Assembly (NCBI GenBank): GCA_934247115.1
Contig: CAKQIY010000019.1
Coordinates: 1-35,269, forward strand
Length of the DNA: 35,269 bases
Direction of reading: 5' to 3'
Source of the DNA: an uncultured Coprococcus sp.
GTDB lineage: Bacteria > Bacillota > Clostridia > Lachnospirales > Lachnospiraceae
This document shows positions 7,177-14,652 of this stretch, piece by piece (the first letter of the stretch is position 1; every line of letters begins with the position of its first letter). The position numbers and the translations under genes were made by a program. The notes below the pieces were generated by a model. It was not told the origin of the DNA. It worked only from the letters and a program-made list of their open reading frames with translations, and ran no database searches.

Positions 7177-9567
7177 TCATTCTCCTTTTATGATACGCCC
7201 ATGGCCGCAGTCTAGTGTCAGCACTGTCTGCCTCTCCACAAAGCTGTATATGCAATCGCCACAGCCTATGGCTGCCGGAATATTGAACTCTGCACACCTT
7301 ATGGCCATGTGTGAAGCCACGCCCCCATACTTTGTGATGAATCCCTTTATTCCTTTGGCAAATATCCAATCATAACCAGGATCAGCTTTCGGAAGCACTA
7401 CTATCCTGTCTCTGACATCCGCCACATCCTCGTGCTCCTCACGCTCATAATTCTCCAGGAGCACCACCTCTCCGGTCACACACTCCGATGTGATAAAGTT
7501 CGGTCTTGCCTCCCATATCTCTATATACTCTAGCTGATCAGGTCCGCACACCACATCAGGCAGTATGAGCATGGAATTAACGGCATGCGCTCTCCGGTTC
7601 TGCTCTATGATCCTGCGCCACTCAGCCTTTATGGCATCAACCGGTCTGCTGACGGCCAGCTGTATATCAGCCACCTCCAGATAAGCCATTTCCTCCTTGG
7701 ATATGCCAAGCTTCTCTCCGATATTGATGAGAATATCTATGGCCAGACTGAGAGTCTTGGTGAACTCAAACTTGAAGTATTCCCTCTCCTCCATGGAATC
7801 CCTCAGAAAATCCACGAACTCCTTAAGCCCCACATAGAATCCTATATCGTCCAGTGCACCGAGCAGCTTCACCATATCCAGCGATGTGTGCTTGAGCTCC
7901 TCTATGGTCTGTCTCTGCTTTCTGGCCACAGCACTACCCTTTGACAGGTCAAAATCCCTCTGGGCATAGGTCTCACAGGTTATATCATAAGTACCAGAGC
8001 GCAGATGTCCATACTTCTCATCAAATGTAACCCTGGTTATCCTTCCATCAACAAGGTCCTGGAAATCCGAATCATACTCCGATGCAACCGTATATATAGA
8101 CATCATGAAATCATCAATCTCCTTGTCCGTGAAATCTCCACGATATACAAGTGAACGGCTTATTGCCTTGGATATGAATGCAAGCCTTGCCTGTCTGGCA
8201 AACTTTGGCGTTCCATAGTGCTTTATGCTCTCTATAAGCTGCATAAAGTATTGTAACAGAGTTATTACATCGTTGTCAGCCATGATCCAGTTGCTTCTTG
8301 TATTCTCACGATGTACACGAAGTCCGTTCAGCGCTCTCAGATCCTTCATCCTGTTCCTGTTGAAATTGCTTATGGCATTGTTGGTGAGATTGAACAAAGA
8401 ATCCGACAGATCTGCTATCTCCTCCCTGCCAAAGCCTTTGTTCTTCAGGGCAGCCAGCTTGTCCTCAGTGGCAAAATCATACTCTGAAAACGCGACCTCA
8501 AATTCTATTTTGTCATGGGCAGTAGGATCATTTCTCAGCCTGTCATTGTAATACTCAAGCAGCTTCTTCTCCAGCTTGTCATCCACATCGTCAGGCATGA
8601 GACCCAGGAATGACTTTTTCAGTGATATGTATGGTTTATTACCCAGTCTGTACATAAGATCACCATCCACTTCCTTGTAGCCTATGTAACTGAGTCCCTG
8701 ATTCCAGGCCGCAGAAGTGATGATCTCCCTGTAAAGAGAATAATCAAGCGGATGCGGGTTCTCGCCTATCATCTCAGCTGGATTCCAGAATGCCATATCC
8801 GACAGGATCGTGTTCCTCTCGCCAAGCATATCTCCTATCTGTGCATATTCTGAAACAACCTTCCCCACTGCCTCGAACACCTCATCATCAGATACTCTGG
8901 ACGGAGCCGCGGAGATGCTTGCCGCCAGAGGTCTCACCTGGAATATGGTAACTATATTGTCTGAATCCACCGCAAATTCCACATCTATAGGGTAATCCGT
9001 ATATATACTCTCAAGTTCCCTCATGGACCTTATCAGCGCAGCCCAATGTGGCGGAAGCTTTTCCTCTTCTATATTCCGTATTATATACACTGTACGGCCG
9101 CCCCTTCCACTGGTGACTGCGTCAGTTGAATCCTCGTCGTAGGTTATTGCATAATATGGCCTGTTCCTCTTGATCTCCCTTGAGAATATCACACCGCTAT
9201 AACTTATATCCACTACCTGCTTCTGTATAAGAACCTGTTCACCAGATATATCATCAATGTCACATTTGTAAGAATCCAATACATACTGTATGGCACGTAT
9301 AATATCATCATCATTTCCCGAATCGACTCCCAGCACACTGTCATAATGTCCTGCATTGGATGTGTTCATTCCATCTTCGTTGGATGACGAGCTTCTTACA
9401 ACTATCTGTGCACCATCAAATTCACATACAATATCATGAGCGGCTCGGTGGGGATCTTCCTGGAATTCTCCGCCGGTCACGATCATCATTTTCTCTATTC
9501 TCGAATGCTCCAGTCTGCCATACAGGCTCGCCAGTACATCAGCTTTTGAAATGATCCTGTCTGTCAT
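7177..9567 (-). CDS. PEP-synthase/PPDK-like phosphotransferase, candidate glutamine (amide) kinase
   Basis: The 796-aa protein has three parts. The first is an N-terminal ATP-grasp (PPDK_N) domain with RSSSSNEDG at 58-66 and FQVRPLA near 209-215. The second is a long helical central domain (about 240-680). The third is a C-terminal swivelling phosphohistidine domain with KYGGVASHMAI, where His753 is the predicted phospho-carrier. There is no PEP/pyruvate TIM barrel, so it is not a true PEP synthase or PPDK. This architecture is shared by rifampin phosphotransferases and by the L-glutamine kinase Cj1418 of Campylobacter. The opening (SKADVLASLYGRLE) and the adjacent Cj1417-like hydrolase favour the glutamine-kinase branch. 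AAAGGAG lies 7 nt before the ATG. A terminator-like hairpin lies immediately upstream (9594-9630), so expression needs read-through or an embedded promoter. The family is firm and the substrate is inferred. Confidence 0.85.
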   Translation of the reverse strand: MTDRIISKADVLASLYGRLEHSRIEKMMIVTGGEFQEDPHRAAHDIVCEFDGAQIVVRSSSSNEDGMNTSNAGHYDSVLGVDSGNDDDIIRAIQYVLDSYKCDIDDISGEQVLIQKQVVDISYSGVIFSREIKRNRPYYAITYDEDSTDAVTSGRGGRTVYIIRNIEEEKLPPHWAALIRSMRELESIYTDYPIDVEFAVDSDNIVTIFQVRPLAASISAAPSRVSDDEVFEAVGKVVSEYAQIGDMLGERNTILSDMAFWNPAEMIGENPHPLDYSLYREIITSAAWNQGLSYIGYKEVDGDLMYRLGNKPYISLKKSFLGLMPDDVDDKLEKKLLEYYNDRLRNDPTAHDKIEFEVAFSEYDFATEDKLAALKNKGFGREEIADLSDSLFNLTNNAISNFNRNRMKDLRALNGLRVHRENTRSNWIMADNDVITLLQYFMQLIESIKHYGTPKFARQARLAFISKAISRSLVYRGDFTDKEIDDFMMSIYTVASEYDSDFQDLVDGRITRVTFDEKYGHLRSGTYDITCETYAQRDFDLSKGSAVARKQRQTIEELKHTSLDMVKLLGALDDIGFYVGLKEFVDFLRDSMEEREYFKFEFTKTLSLAIDILINIGEKLGISKEEMAYLEVADIQLAVSRPVDAIKAEWRRIIEQNRRAHAVNSMLILPDVVCGPDQLEYIEIWEARPNFITSECVTGEVVLLENYEREEHEDVADVRDRIVVLPKADPGYDWIFAKGIKGFITKYGGVASHMAIRCAEFNIPAAIGCGDCIYSFVERQTVLTLDCGHGRIIKGE

Positions 9568-9593
9568 ATCGTGTCTCCTTTACCAATAACCTG

Positions 9594-9630
9594 AAAAAAG
9601 CTGCACTTAGTGTATACTAAAGTGCAGCTT
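9594..9630 (-). terminator. Intrinsic terminator after nitroreductase, directly upstream of the kinase
   Basis: On the - strand an 11-bp stem (AAGCTGCACTT/AAGTGCAGCTT) extends by 3 bp around a bulged base and is followed by TTTTTT. It ends only about 26 nt before the kinase ATG at 9567. A TATACA hexamer lies inside the loop region (see findings). Confidence 0.8.
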
Positions 9631-9684
9631 ACATCAATCTCTAACATATATGTAATTGTTCCTGCAACACGTCTCTGCCGCCGG

Positions 9685-10227
9685 TTATCTCACTGTGAAG
9701 ATATCATCGACTGCCTTTCTAGGCGGCATATCAGGTGCAAATGCAGGATATCCCATGACTATAACTGTAGCAACTGTCTGTCCCTCCGGGATACCAACAA
9801 TCTCTCCAACCTTTGCATCGTCAAATATTCCAAGGATAACTGTTCCGACACCCTTGTCATGAGCCGCAAGGCAGAAAGTCTGTGAAGCTATTCCTGCATC
9901 GAACATCTCCCATTCCGCACCCTTGCTTGTGCTGGCTGTTCCGTCCTTTTCAAAGCCACATATTCCATCCTTCTTGGTAATGACCATAAGCTGTTTCGCT
10001 CTGCTTACAGTCTTCTGGTTGAGAGGGAAATCCATAACTCCCTCAGCCGCAATCTTTGCTATAACTGCCTCATCCTCCACAAGTGTATATCTTATAACCT
10101 GTGTATTCTTCCATGATGGTGAGTATGAAGCCAGTTCAACTATATCCCTGACAATATCCACCGGCACCTTCTCATCTGTAAACTTTCTTACACTTCTTCT
10201 TGTCTTAATGCACTCTACTGCTTCCAT
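9685..10227 (-). CDS. Nitroreductase family protein (FMN-dependent)
   Basis: The 180-aa protein starts MEAVECIKTRRSVRKFTDEK, the classic N-terminal FMN-binding segment (RRSVRxF). It has the SPSWKNTQ loop (about 36-43) and the late GIPEGQTVATVIVMGYP motif of NAD(P)H-dependent nitro/flavin reductases. These homodimeric enzymes reduce nitroaromatics, quinones or flavins, and the physiological substrate cannot be read here. AAGGAGG sits 6 nt before the ATG. The gene begins 18 nt after the C39-like gene, so the two share a transcript from the promoter at 11050-11078, ended by the hairpin at 9594-9630. Confidence 0.92.
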   Translation of the reverse strand: MEAVECIKTRRSVRKFTDEKVPVDIVRDIVELASYSPSWKNTQVIRYTLVEDEAVIAKIAAEGVMDFPLNQKTVSRAKQLMVITKKDGICGFEKDGTASTSKGAEWEMFDAGIASQTFCLAAHDKGVGTVILGIFDDAKVGEIVGIPEGQTVATVIVMGYPAFAPDMPPRKAVDDIFTVR

Positions 10228-10245
10228 ATCTTCCTCCTTATGCCA

Positions 10246-10959
10246 TCAGATCAAGCCCTGAATATACAATATTCCGCTTGTAAACTTATCTCCTACGTTG
10301 TTCACATAATCTCTGTATTCCTTATAATCTATATAATACTTCTTTCCCCAGGAAGATACAACAAGATATTCTCTTCCTTTTATAGTTCTGACTCCGGTCA
10401 CCGTCACGTAGTGTGAATGAACATCCTCCCTTATGGATGTCTTCAGAACGCCGTCCTTCTCAACATACATCTTTATCCCCTTCTTGCCGAATGGGTTGAA
10501 TCTGTTAGGACCTATCGCCAGTATAACAGGCTTATTCTTCCTTATGAGATGCTTTATATCCTTCAGCATAGCCTCGTCAGACTGCATCATCTTCCACTTA
10601 GCCTTGAGTCCTATGTCATTCAGCATAAAATATCTGTTCATGGTGTGCTTCAGCGCTATGCCGAGCATCCCCTTATGCATGAGTAATATGACGTAATGGA
10701 CATAGAAAAACTTCACATACTCCTGATAATCATGCTTATTGTAAAGCCCCTTCGGCTTGTTGATCTTCCTTATGGCATCCGTCATCATATTCGGATTCTG
10801 CTCAGCCAGATATATTGTGAGATCCGCCATGGCGACGACTCCACAGCCAACTTTCTGCATCTTCTTGGACTTTGACCAGTTCTGACTTCCCCCATAGCTG
10901 ACAAGGTTCATATTCTTTATCTTCACATAATCTTTGTTCGTCAAATATAAATCTTCCAT
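10246..10959 (-). CDS. C39-like papain-fold cysteine peptidase homologue, cytoplasmic
   Basis: The 237-aa product shows the order of a C39/papain-like fold: Cys in QKVGCGVVAMADL (Cys39), then His in HSHYVTVTGV (His183), then SSWGKKYYIDY about 20 residues later. A Lys-Pro stretch KNKPVILAIG precedes the His, as in peptidase_C39_2 proteins. There is no signal peptide and no fused ABC transporter, so it is not a bacteriocin exporter. Start choice: the open frame extends to 11082, but that codon overlaps the -35 of the promoter at 11050-11078. The ATG at 10959 (AAAGGA about 12 nt upstream) is preferred, and an ATG at 10995 is also possible. The neighbouring nitroreductase is co-transcribed, and the biological link is unclear. 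Confidence 0.7.
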   Translation of the reverse strand: MEDLYLTNKDYVKIKNMNLVSYGGSQNWSKSKKMQKVGCGVVAMADLTIYLAEQNPNMMTDAIRKINKPKGLYNKHDYQEYVKFFYVHYVILLMHKGMLGIALKHTMNRYFMLNDIGLKAKWKMMQSDEAMLKDIKHLIRKNKPVILAIGPNRFNPFGKKGIKMYVEKDGVLKTSIREDVHSHYVTVTGVRTIKGREYLVVSSWGKKYYIDYKEYRDYVNNVGDKFTSGILYIQGLI

Positions 10960-11049
10960 TATTAGTATCAGTCCTTTCCTGCCAGTATAAATCATACCTA
11001 ACACTTCCCTGCACCATATGCGCGGGTGCTTGTGATCAAATACATATGT

Positions 11050-11078
11050 ATTGTAACACGATTTCCGCTCTACATCAA
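11050..11078 (-). promoter_or_regulatory. Sigma-A promoter of the C39-like/nitroreductase unit
   Basis: On the - strand: TTGATG (11078-11073), 17-bp spacer, TACAAT (11055-11050), with transcription expected near 11043. This placement rules out the most upstream ATG of the C39-like frame. A TACATATGTA palindrome covers 11041-11050. Confidence 0.6.
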
Positions 11079-11188
11079 GCATTCTTAACTGTATTAAGTA
11101 GTATTTAAAACTACATTACTTCGACACACTGTTCACATGTATATAATTGTATTCTTCCCTTATTTTCCCTCATTAACACATTTGGGAC

Positions 11189-11217
11189 TTTACTTTTTGT
11201 AAATGTTCTGCTATAAG
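11189..11217 (+). promoter_or_regulatory. Putative promoter of rnpB
   Basis: TTTACT (11189-11194), 17-bp spacer, TATAAG (11212-11217). The predicted start at about 11223-11224 coincides with the first base of the P1 helix of RNase P RNA, which supports both calls. Confidence 0.6.
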
Positions 11218-11222
11218 ATTAT

Positions 11223-11581
11223 ATGAGTTGGATAAGTGATCGCGGCTGCATTTTTTGCAGGTGAGGAAAGTCCGGGCTTCACAGGGCAGGATGCCGGATA
11301 ACGTCCGGTGGAGGCGACTCCCAGGCCAGTGCAACAGAAATAAACCGCCATATTCGTATGGTAAGGGTGGAAAGGCGAGGTAAGAGCTCACCGCTGTCAT
11401 GGTAACATGACAGGCTCTGTAAACCCCATCCGAAGCAAGACCAAATATAGCTTTCTCCGGAAAGCTTGTGGAATGATACAGTGGCCCGCTGCATTCCAGG
11501 TAGGTCGCTTGAGTTTTATGGCAACATAACTCCTAGATAGATGATCACTCTCGACATAACCCGGCTTACAGTCCAACTCAT
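11223..11581 (+). ncRNA. rnpB: RNase P RNA (A-type), catalytic subunit of ribonuclease P
   Basis: The P1 helix is formed by ATGAGTTGG (11223-11231) and CCAACTCAT (11573-11581), 9 perfect pairs. Universally conserved segments are present in order: GAGGAAAGTCCGGGCTTC at 11263, the ACAGAAATAAACCGCC block near 11334, AAGGGTGGAAAGGCGAGG, GGTAAGAGCTCACCG, AAGCAAGACCAAATA near 11433, and GATAGATGATCACTCTCGAC near 11536, followed by ACCCGGCTTACAG. At about 359 nt it is a normal size. It processes the 5' ends of tRNA precursors such as those at 1-453. It is the only + strand gene in a long - strand region. Confidence 0.96.
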
Positions 11582-11614
11582 TTTTATTGTATATGTATTC
11601 ACATAGATACTGAT

Positions 11615-11660
11615 AAAAAAACAGGCATACAGCTTGATCGCTGTACGCCTGCTTTTTTTT
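11615..11660. terminator. Bidirectional terminator between rnpB and the uridine-kinase-like gene
   Basis: The stem CAGGCATACAGC (11622-11633) pairs with GCTGTACGCCTG (11640-11651) with one A-C mismatch and a 6-nt loop. A run of T follows on the + strand (11653-11660) and a run of A precedes it (11615-11621), giving a U tract in both directions. Confidence 0.85.
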
Positions 11661-11671
11661 GCATGAGCATA

Positions 11672-12679
11672 TCATATATGGAAGCATCCGCCTCCGATAA
11701 ATTCCCTCAGTATGGAATTGGCCGGGATATAGCTGGTGTCTATATCCCTGAACATATCCACAAACCTCAGCAGCCTGCACGCCTCATCATAGTGTTCCGA
11801 ATCCGGATCAACACTCTGGAGTAACGGCTTTGCCGCACTTCCAACCGCCGTATATTCATACAGAAGCCCTGAATTGAACATAACATCCGCCTCACCCTCA
11901 TATGGAAATATATACTTCTCTTCACCGCTTCTGACAGACTTCCACATGGACAGGGACTTCTCAACTCCGTTTCCTCTGGTCCTGTAATCCCGTACCATTC
12001 TACGGAGCAGCCTGCTGTCCATAGTAGACACCTTCACCCGTTCACCGCCCGGTTCATCTATATACAGCTGATTGAGCGGACTTATATATATCCTGTATTT
12101 GTCGGAATCATCCAGCATGTAAGTCATACGCGGATTCAGGGAATGTATCCCCTCCATGATGATCACATCATGGTCATCTATCTTCAGATAATCCCCATGG
12201 TATTCCCGCTCTCCTGTCCTGAAGTTGAATACAGGAAGTTCTATCTGCTCTCCTCCGATCAGCCTGGTCATATCCCTGTTCAGCGTATCCAGATCCATTG
12301 CCTCAAGGCATTCGAAATCGTAATTGCCGTCCTCATCCTTCGGATTGTCCTCTCTGTTTACGAAGTAGTTGTCTGCGGCTATGGCATGCGGTCTGACGCC
12401 CATGGCCATGAGCTGTATGCTCAATCTGTGTGACAGAGTAGTCTTGCCCGCTGAGCTTGGGCCTGACAGAAGCACGATACGCTTCTTCTCCGCCACGATC
12501 TTTCTGGCAATCTCATATATGCAGTTGCTCTGCATGGTCTCACATACAAGAATGAGCTCCATGCTCTTTCCAGCTTCTATCATATCGTTGAGACGCTCCA
12601 CAGAATCTATCCCAACCTTTCGTGCCCACTCCTTCGCAGTCTCCTTAAGCGATGTTATTGATCTTTCTTCATCACCCAT
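11672..12679 (-). CDS. Uridine kinase/phosphoribulokinase-like P-loop kinase, short form
   Basis: The 335-aa protein has a P-loop GPSSAGKTT (73-81), the DNYFVNRED segment that follows it in uridine kinases, and the IIMEGIHSLNP acid motif. These place it in the Udk-like family common in Clostridia. Full-length relatives carry N-terminal TGS/ThrRS-like domains and run to about 550 aa. Here only the last part of that extension (LNDMIEAGKSMELILVCE) remains. The ATG at 12679 follows AGGAGA by about 10 nt. A TTG 21 nt upstream would precede this site and is rejected. The ribosome binding site lies in the 21-nt gap after trmK, so the gene is probably read with the dgt-dnaG-rpoD-trmK operon. The transcript ends at 11615-11660. 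Confidence 0.82.
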   Translation of the reverse strand: MGDEERSITSLKETAKEWARKVGIDSVERLNDMIEAGKSMELILVCETMQSNCIYEIARKIVAEKKRIVLLSGPSSAGKTTLSHRLSIQLMAMGVRPHAIAADNYFVNREDNPKDEDGNYDFECLEAMDLDTLNRDMTRLIGGEQIELPVFNFRTGEREYHGDYLKIDDHDVIIMEGIHSLNPRMTYMLDDSDKYRIYISPLNQLYIDEPGGERVKVSTMDSRLLRRMVRDYRTRGNGVEKSLSMWKSVRSGEEKYIFPYEGEADVMFNSGLLYEYTAVGSAAKPLLQSVDPDSEHYDEACRLLRFVDMFRDIDTSYIPANSILREFIGGGCFHI

Positions 12680-12700
12680 AATACGCTTCTCTCCTAACAA

Positions 12701-13414
12701 TTATATACACTCAAGAGTCCTGTCTATACAGTCAAGCTCATGCCGGAGCTCACCGGCTCTTTTTCTCGCATTGTCAGTATCGGCATTCTCAAGTCCGGCT
12801 ACGACCGAGCTCACCATTCTCTTTCTGTCCTCAAGATAAGCTCTGAGCACAGGACTGTGACTCTGTATAAGATAATATCCGTATTTCAAGTATATTTCAT
12901 CCATCTCCGGAGTATGACTGTTATCTCTGCTGCCCACATCCACATTGAGCACAACATAGTACTTGCCCGCGTCAACCAGCATCTTCTCCTCGGCGATAGA
13001 CCAGCCATGCTCATACACATATCTCCTGACATGCTCCAGCTCAGACTGCGGCTGCAGCACAAGCTGTGTGGCCGAGTCCACAACATCAGCTCCGGCATCC
13101 AGTATGTCCGTTATAAGTATACCACCCATACCGGCTATGATGATCGTGTCCGCCTCTCCCGGTATTATGGTTCCAAGACCATCTCCCAGTCTCAGGTCTA
13201 TCTTCTCACCCATCCCCCATCTGGCTATATTGTCCCTGGCAATAGCACACGGACCGGTTCTAACATCTGATGCTATGACCCGGTCCGATATGCCATTTGC
13301 CACAAGATATATAGACACAAATGCATGATCACAGCCTATATCACACACTCTGCCGCCCGGTCTGACCATATCGGCAACAGTCTTCATTCTAAGTGACAAT
13401 TCTATTTCTTTCAT
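12701..13414 (-). CDS. trmK: tRNA (adenine(22)-N(1))-methyltransferase TrmK
   Basis: The 237-aa SAM-dependent methyltransferase modifies N1 of A22 in the D loop of certain tRNAs. The SAM motif I is VCDIGCDHAFVSIYL (23-37). The signature IIIAGMGGILITDIL follows (about 90-105), then TQLVLQPQSE. The ATG at 13414 has GGAGAT upstream. The open frame continues 57 codons into the rpoD coding region and was trimmed. The gene begins 20 nt after rpoD, and the rpoD-trmK neighbourhood is widespread in Firmicutes, supporting the assignment. In many relatives a Nif3-like gene follows, but here a uridine-kinase-like gene does. Confidence 0.92.
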   Translation of the reverse strand: MKEIELSLRMKTVADMVRPGGRVCDIGCDHAFVSIYLVANGISDRVIASDVRTGPCAIARDNIARWGMGEKIDLRLGDGLGTIIPGEADTIIIAGMGGILITDILDAGADVVDSATQLVLQPQSELEHVRRYVYEHGWSIAEEKMLVDAGKYYVVLNVDVGSRDNSHTPEMDEIYLKYGYYLIQSHSPVLRAYLEDRKRMVSSVVAGLENADTDNARKRAGELRHELDCIDRTLECI

Positions 13415-13434
13415 TATATATTCATATCTCCATA

Positions 13435-14619
13435 TTAGTTGTACAGGAAGTCCTTCAGCTTTCTGCTTCTGTTCGGATGTCTGAGCTTTCTCAGAGCCTT
13501 GGCTTCGATCTGACGGATACGCTCTCTTGTAACGTTGAACTCCTTGCCTACCTCTTCCAGAGTCTTTGGTCTGCCGTCGTCCCATCCGAATCTGAGTTTG
13601 ATAACTCTCTGCTCTCTCTCTGTGAGTGTGCTCACAACCTCGTCAAGCTGCTCATGGAGCAGTGTCTGATTGGTCGCCTCAACAGGTGTAGGAATACTCT
13701 CATCCTGAATGAAGTCGCCAAGGTGGCTGTCCTCCTCCTCACCGATAGGGGTCTCAAGAGATACAGGCTCCTGCGCAATCTTCATGATCTCCTGAACTCT
13801 CTCCTTCGGAAGTCCCATTACCTCGCCAACCTCCTCGGGAAGAGGTTCTCTTCCGAGCTTCTGCAGAAGGTCTCTGCTGACTCTTGTAACCTTATTGATG
13901 GTCTCAACCATATGAACCGGGATACGGATAGTTCTGGCCTGATCAGCTATAGCTCTTGTGATGGCCTGTCTGATCCACCATGTTGCATATGTGGAGAACT
14001 TGTAACCCTTTCTGTAATCAAACTTCTCAACAGCCTTGAGCAGACCGAGATTGCCCTCCTGGATAAGATCAAGGAAAAGCATTCCACGTCCCACATATCT
14101 CTTGGCAATACTTACAACAAGACGGAGGTTAGACTCTGCAAGCTTCTTCTTGGCTGCCTCATCTCCGGCTTCCATTCTCTTTGCAAGCTCGATCTCCTCC
14201 TCTGCACTCAGCAGAGGCACCTTTCCGATGTCCTTGAGGTACATCTTGACAGGATCCTGTGTTGTACTTGATATATCTCCTGTGTCTGTGAAATCTATCT
14301 TCTCTACATCCTCACCCTCAGCTATGACATCCTCATCAAGGGTAGGATCCTCCTCCTCTGCATCTGTGATCTGAAGAATATCAACACCATTCTTCTCAAG
14401 GAAGTTGAAAATCTTCTGCATGGTATCAAGATCAAGAGCTACCTCCTTCAGATCATTGAAGTGCTTTATAAGCTCTGTGTCCTCGATAACGTTCTTCTTG
14501 CCATGTGCTATCTCAAGCAGATCCTGAAGCTTCGCATTGAACTTGGCATTTATTGCCTCGTCCTCGCTGACCTTGATCATATTATTGTCGTTTGCATTCG
14601 CTGCATCCATTGTACTCAT
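13435..14619 (-). CDS. rpoD: RNA polymerase primary sigma factor RpoD (SigA)
   Basis: The 394-aa housekeeping sigma factor has region 1.1 at the N-terminus, region 1.2/2 with DPVKMYLKDIGKVPLLS and YKFSTYATWWIRQAI (the -10 recognition and melting region 2.3-2.4), region 3, and region 4 with the helix-turn-helix TLEEVGKEFNVTRERIRQIE. The start at 14619 has GGAGG 6 nt upstream. An ATG 15 nt earlier lacks a site. It is followed by trmK and preceded by dnaG with a 33-nt gap, as in the classic macromolecular-synthesis operon. The promoters proposed in this window fit its expected TTGACA/TATAAT specificity. Confidence 0.97.
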   Translation of the reverse strand: MSTMDAANANDNNMIKVSEDEAINAKFNAKLQDLLEIAHGKKNVIEDTELIKHFNDLKEVALDLDTMQKIFNFLEKNGVDILQITDAEEEDPTLDEDVIAEGEDVEKIDFTDTGDISSTTQDPVKMYLKDIGKVPLLSAEEEIELAKRMEAGDEAAKKKLAESNLRLVVSIAKRYVGRGMLFLDLIQEGNLGLLKAVEKFDYRKGYKFSTYATWWIRQAITRAIADQARTIRIPVHMVETINKVTRVSRDLLQKLGREPLPEEVGEVMGLPKERVQEIMKIAQEPVSLETPIGEEEDSHLGDFIQDESIPTPVEATNQTLLHEQLDEVVSTLTEREQRVIKLRFGWDDGRPKTLEEVGKEFNVTRERIRQIEAKALRKLRHPNRSRKLKDFLYN

Positions 14620-14652
14620 ATTCTTCCTCCACATAATGTACTATTTATTTGA

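Noticed and set aside
6536..7375. Long open frame (279 codons) on the + strand opposite the hydrolase gene
   Set aside because: It spans the junction of two well-supported - strand genes and shows no recognisable domain or start signal.
11080..11082. Most upstream ATG of the C39-like frame
   Set aside because: It lies next to the -35 of a good promoter and upstream of the predicted transcription start, so it cannot be on the mRNA.
13393..14271. Long open frame (292 codons) on the + strand opposite rpoD
   Set aside because: It is antisense to a highly conserved gene, has no ribosome binding site, and its Leu/Ser-rich composition is the expected shadow of rpoD codons.
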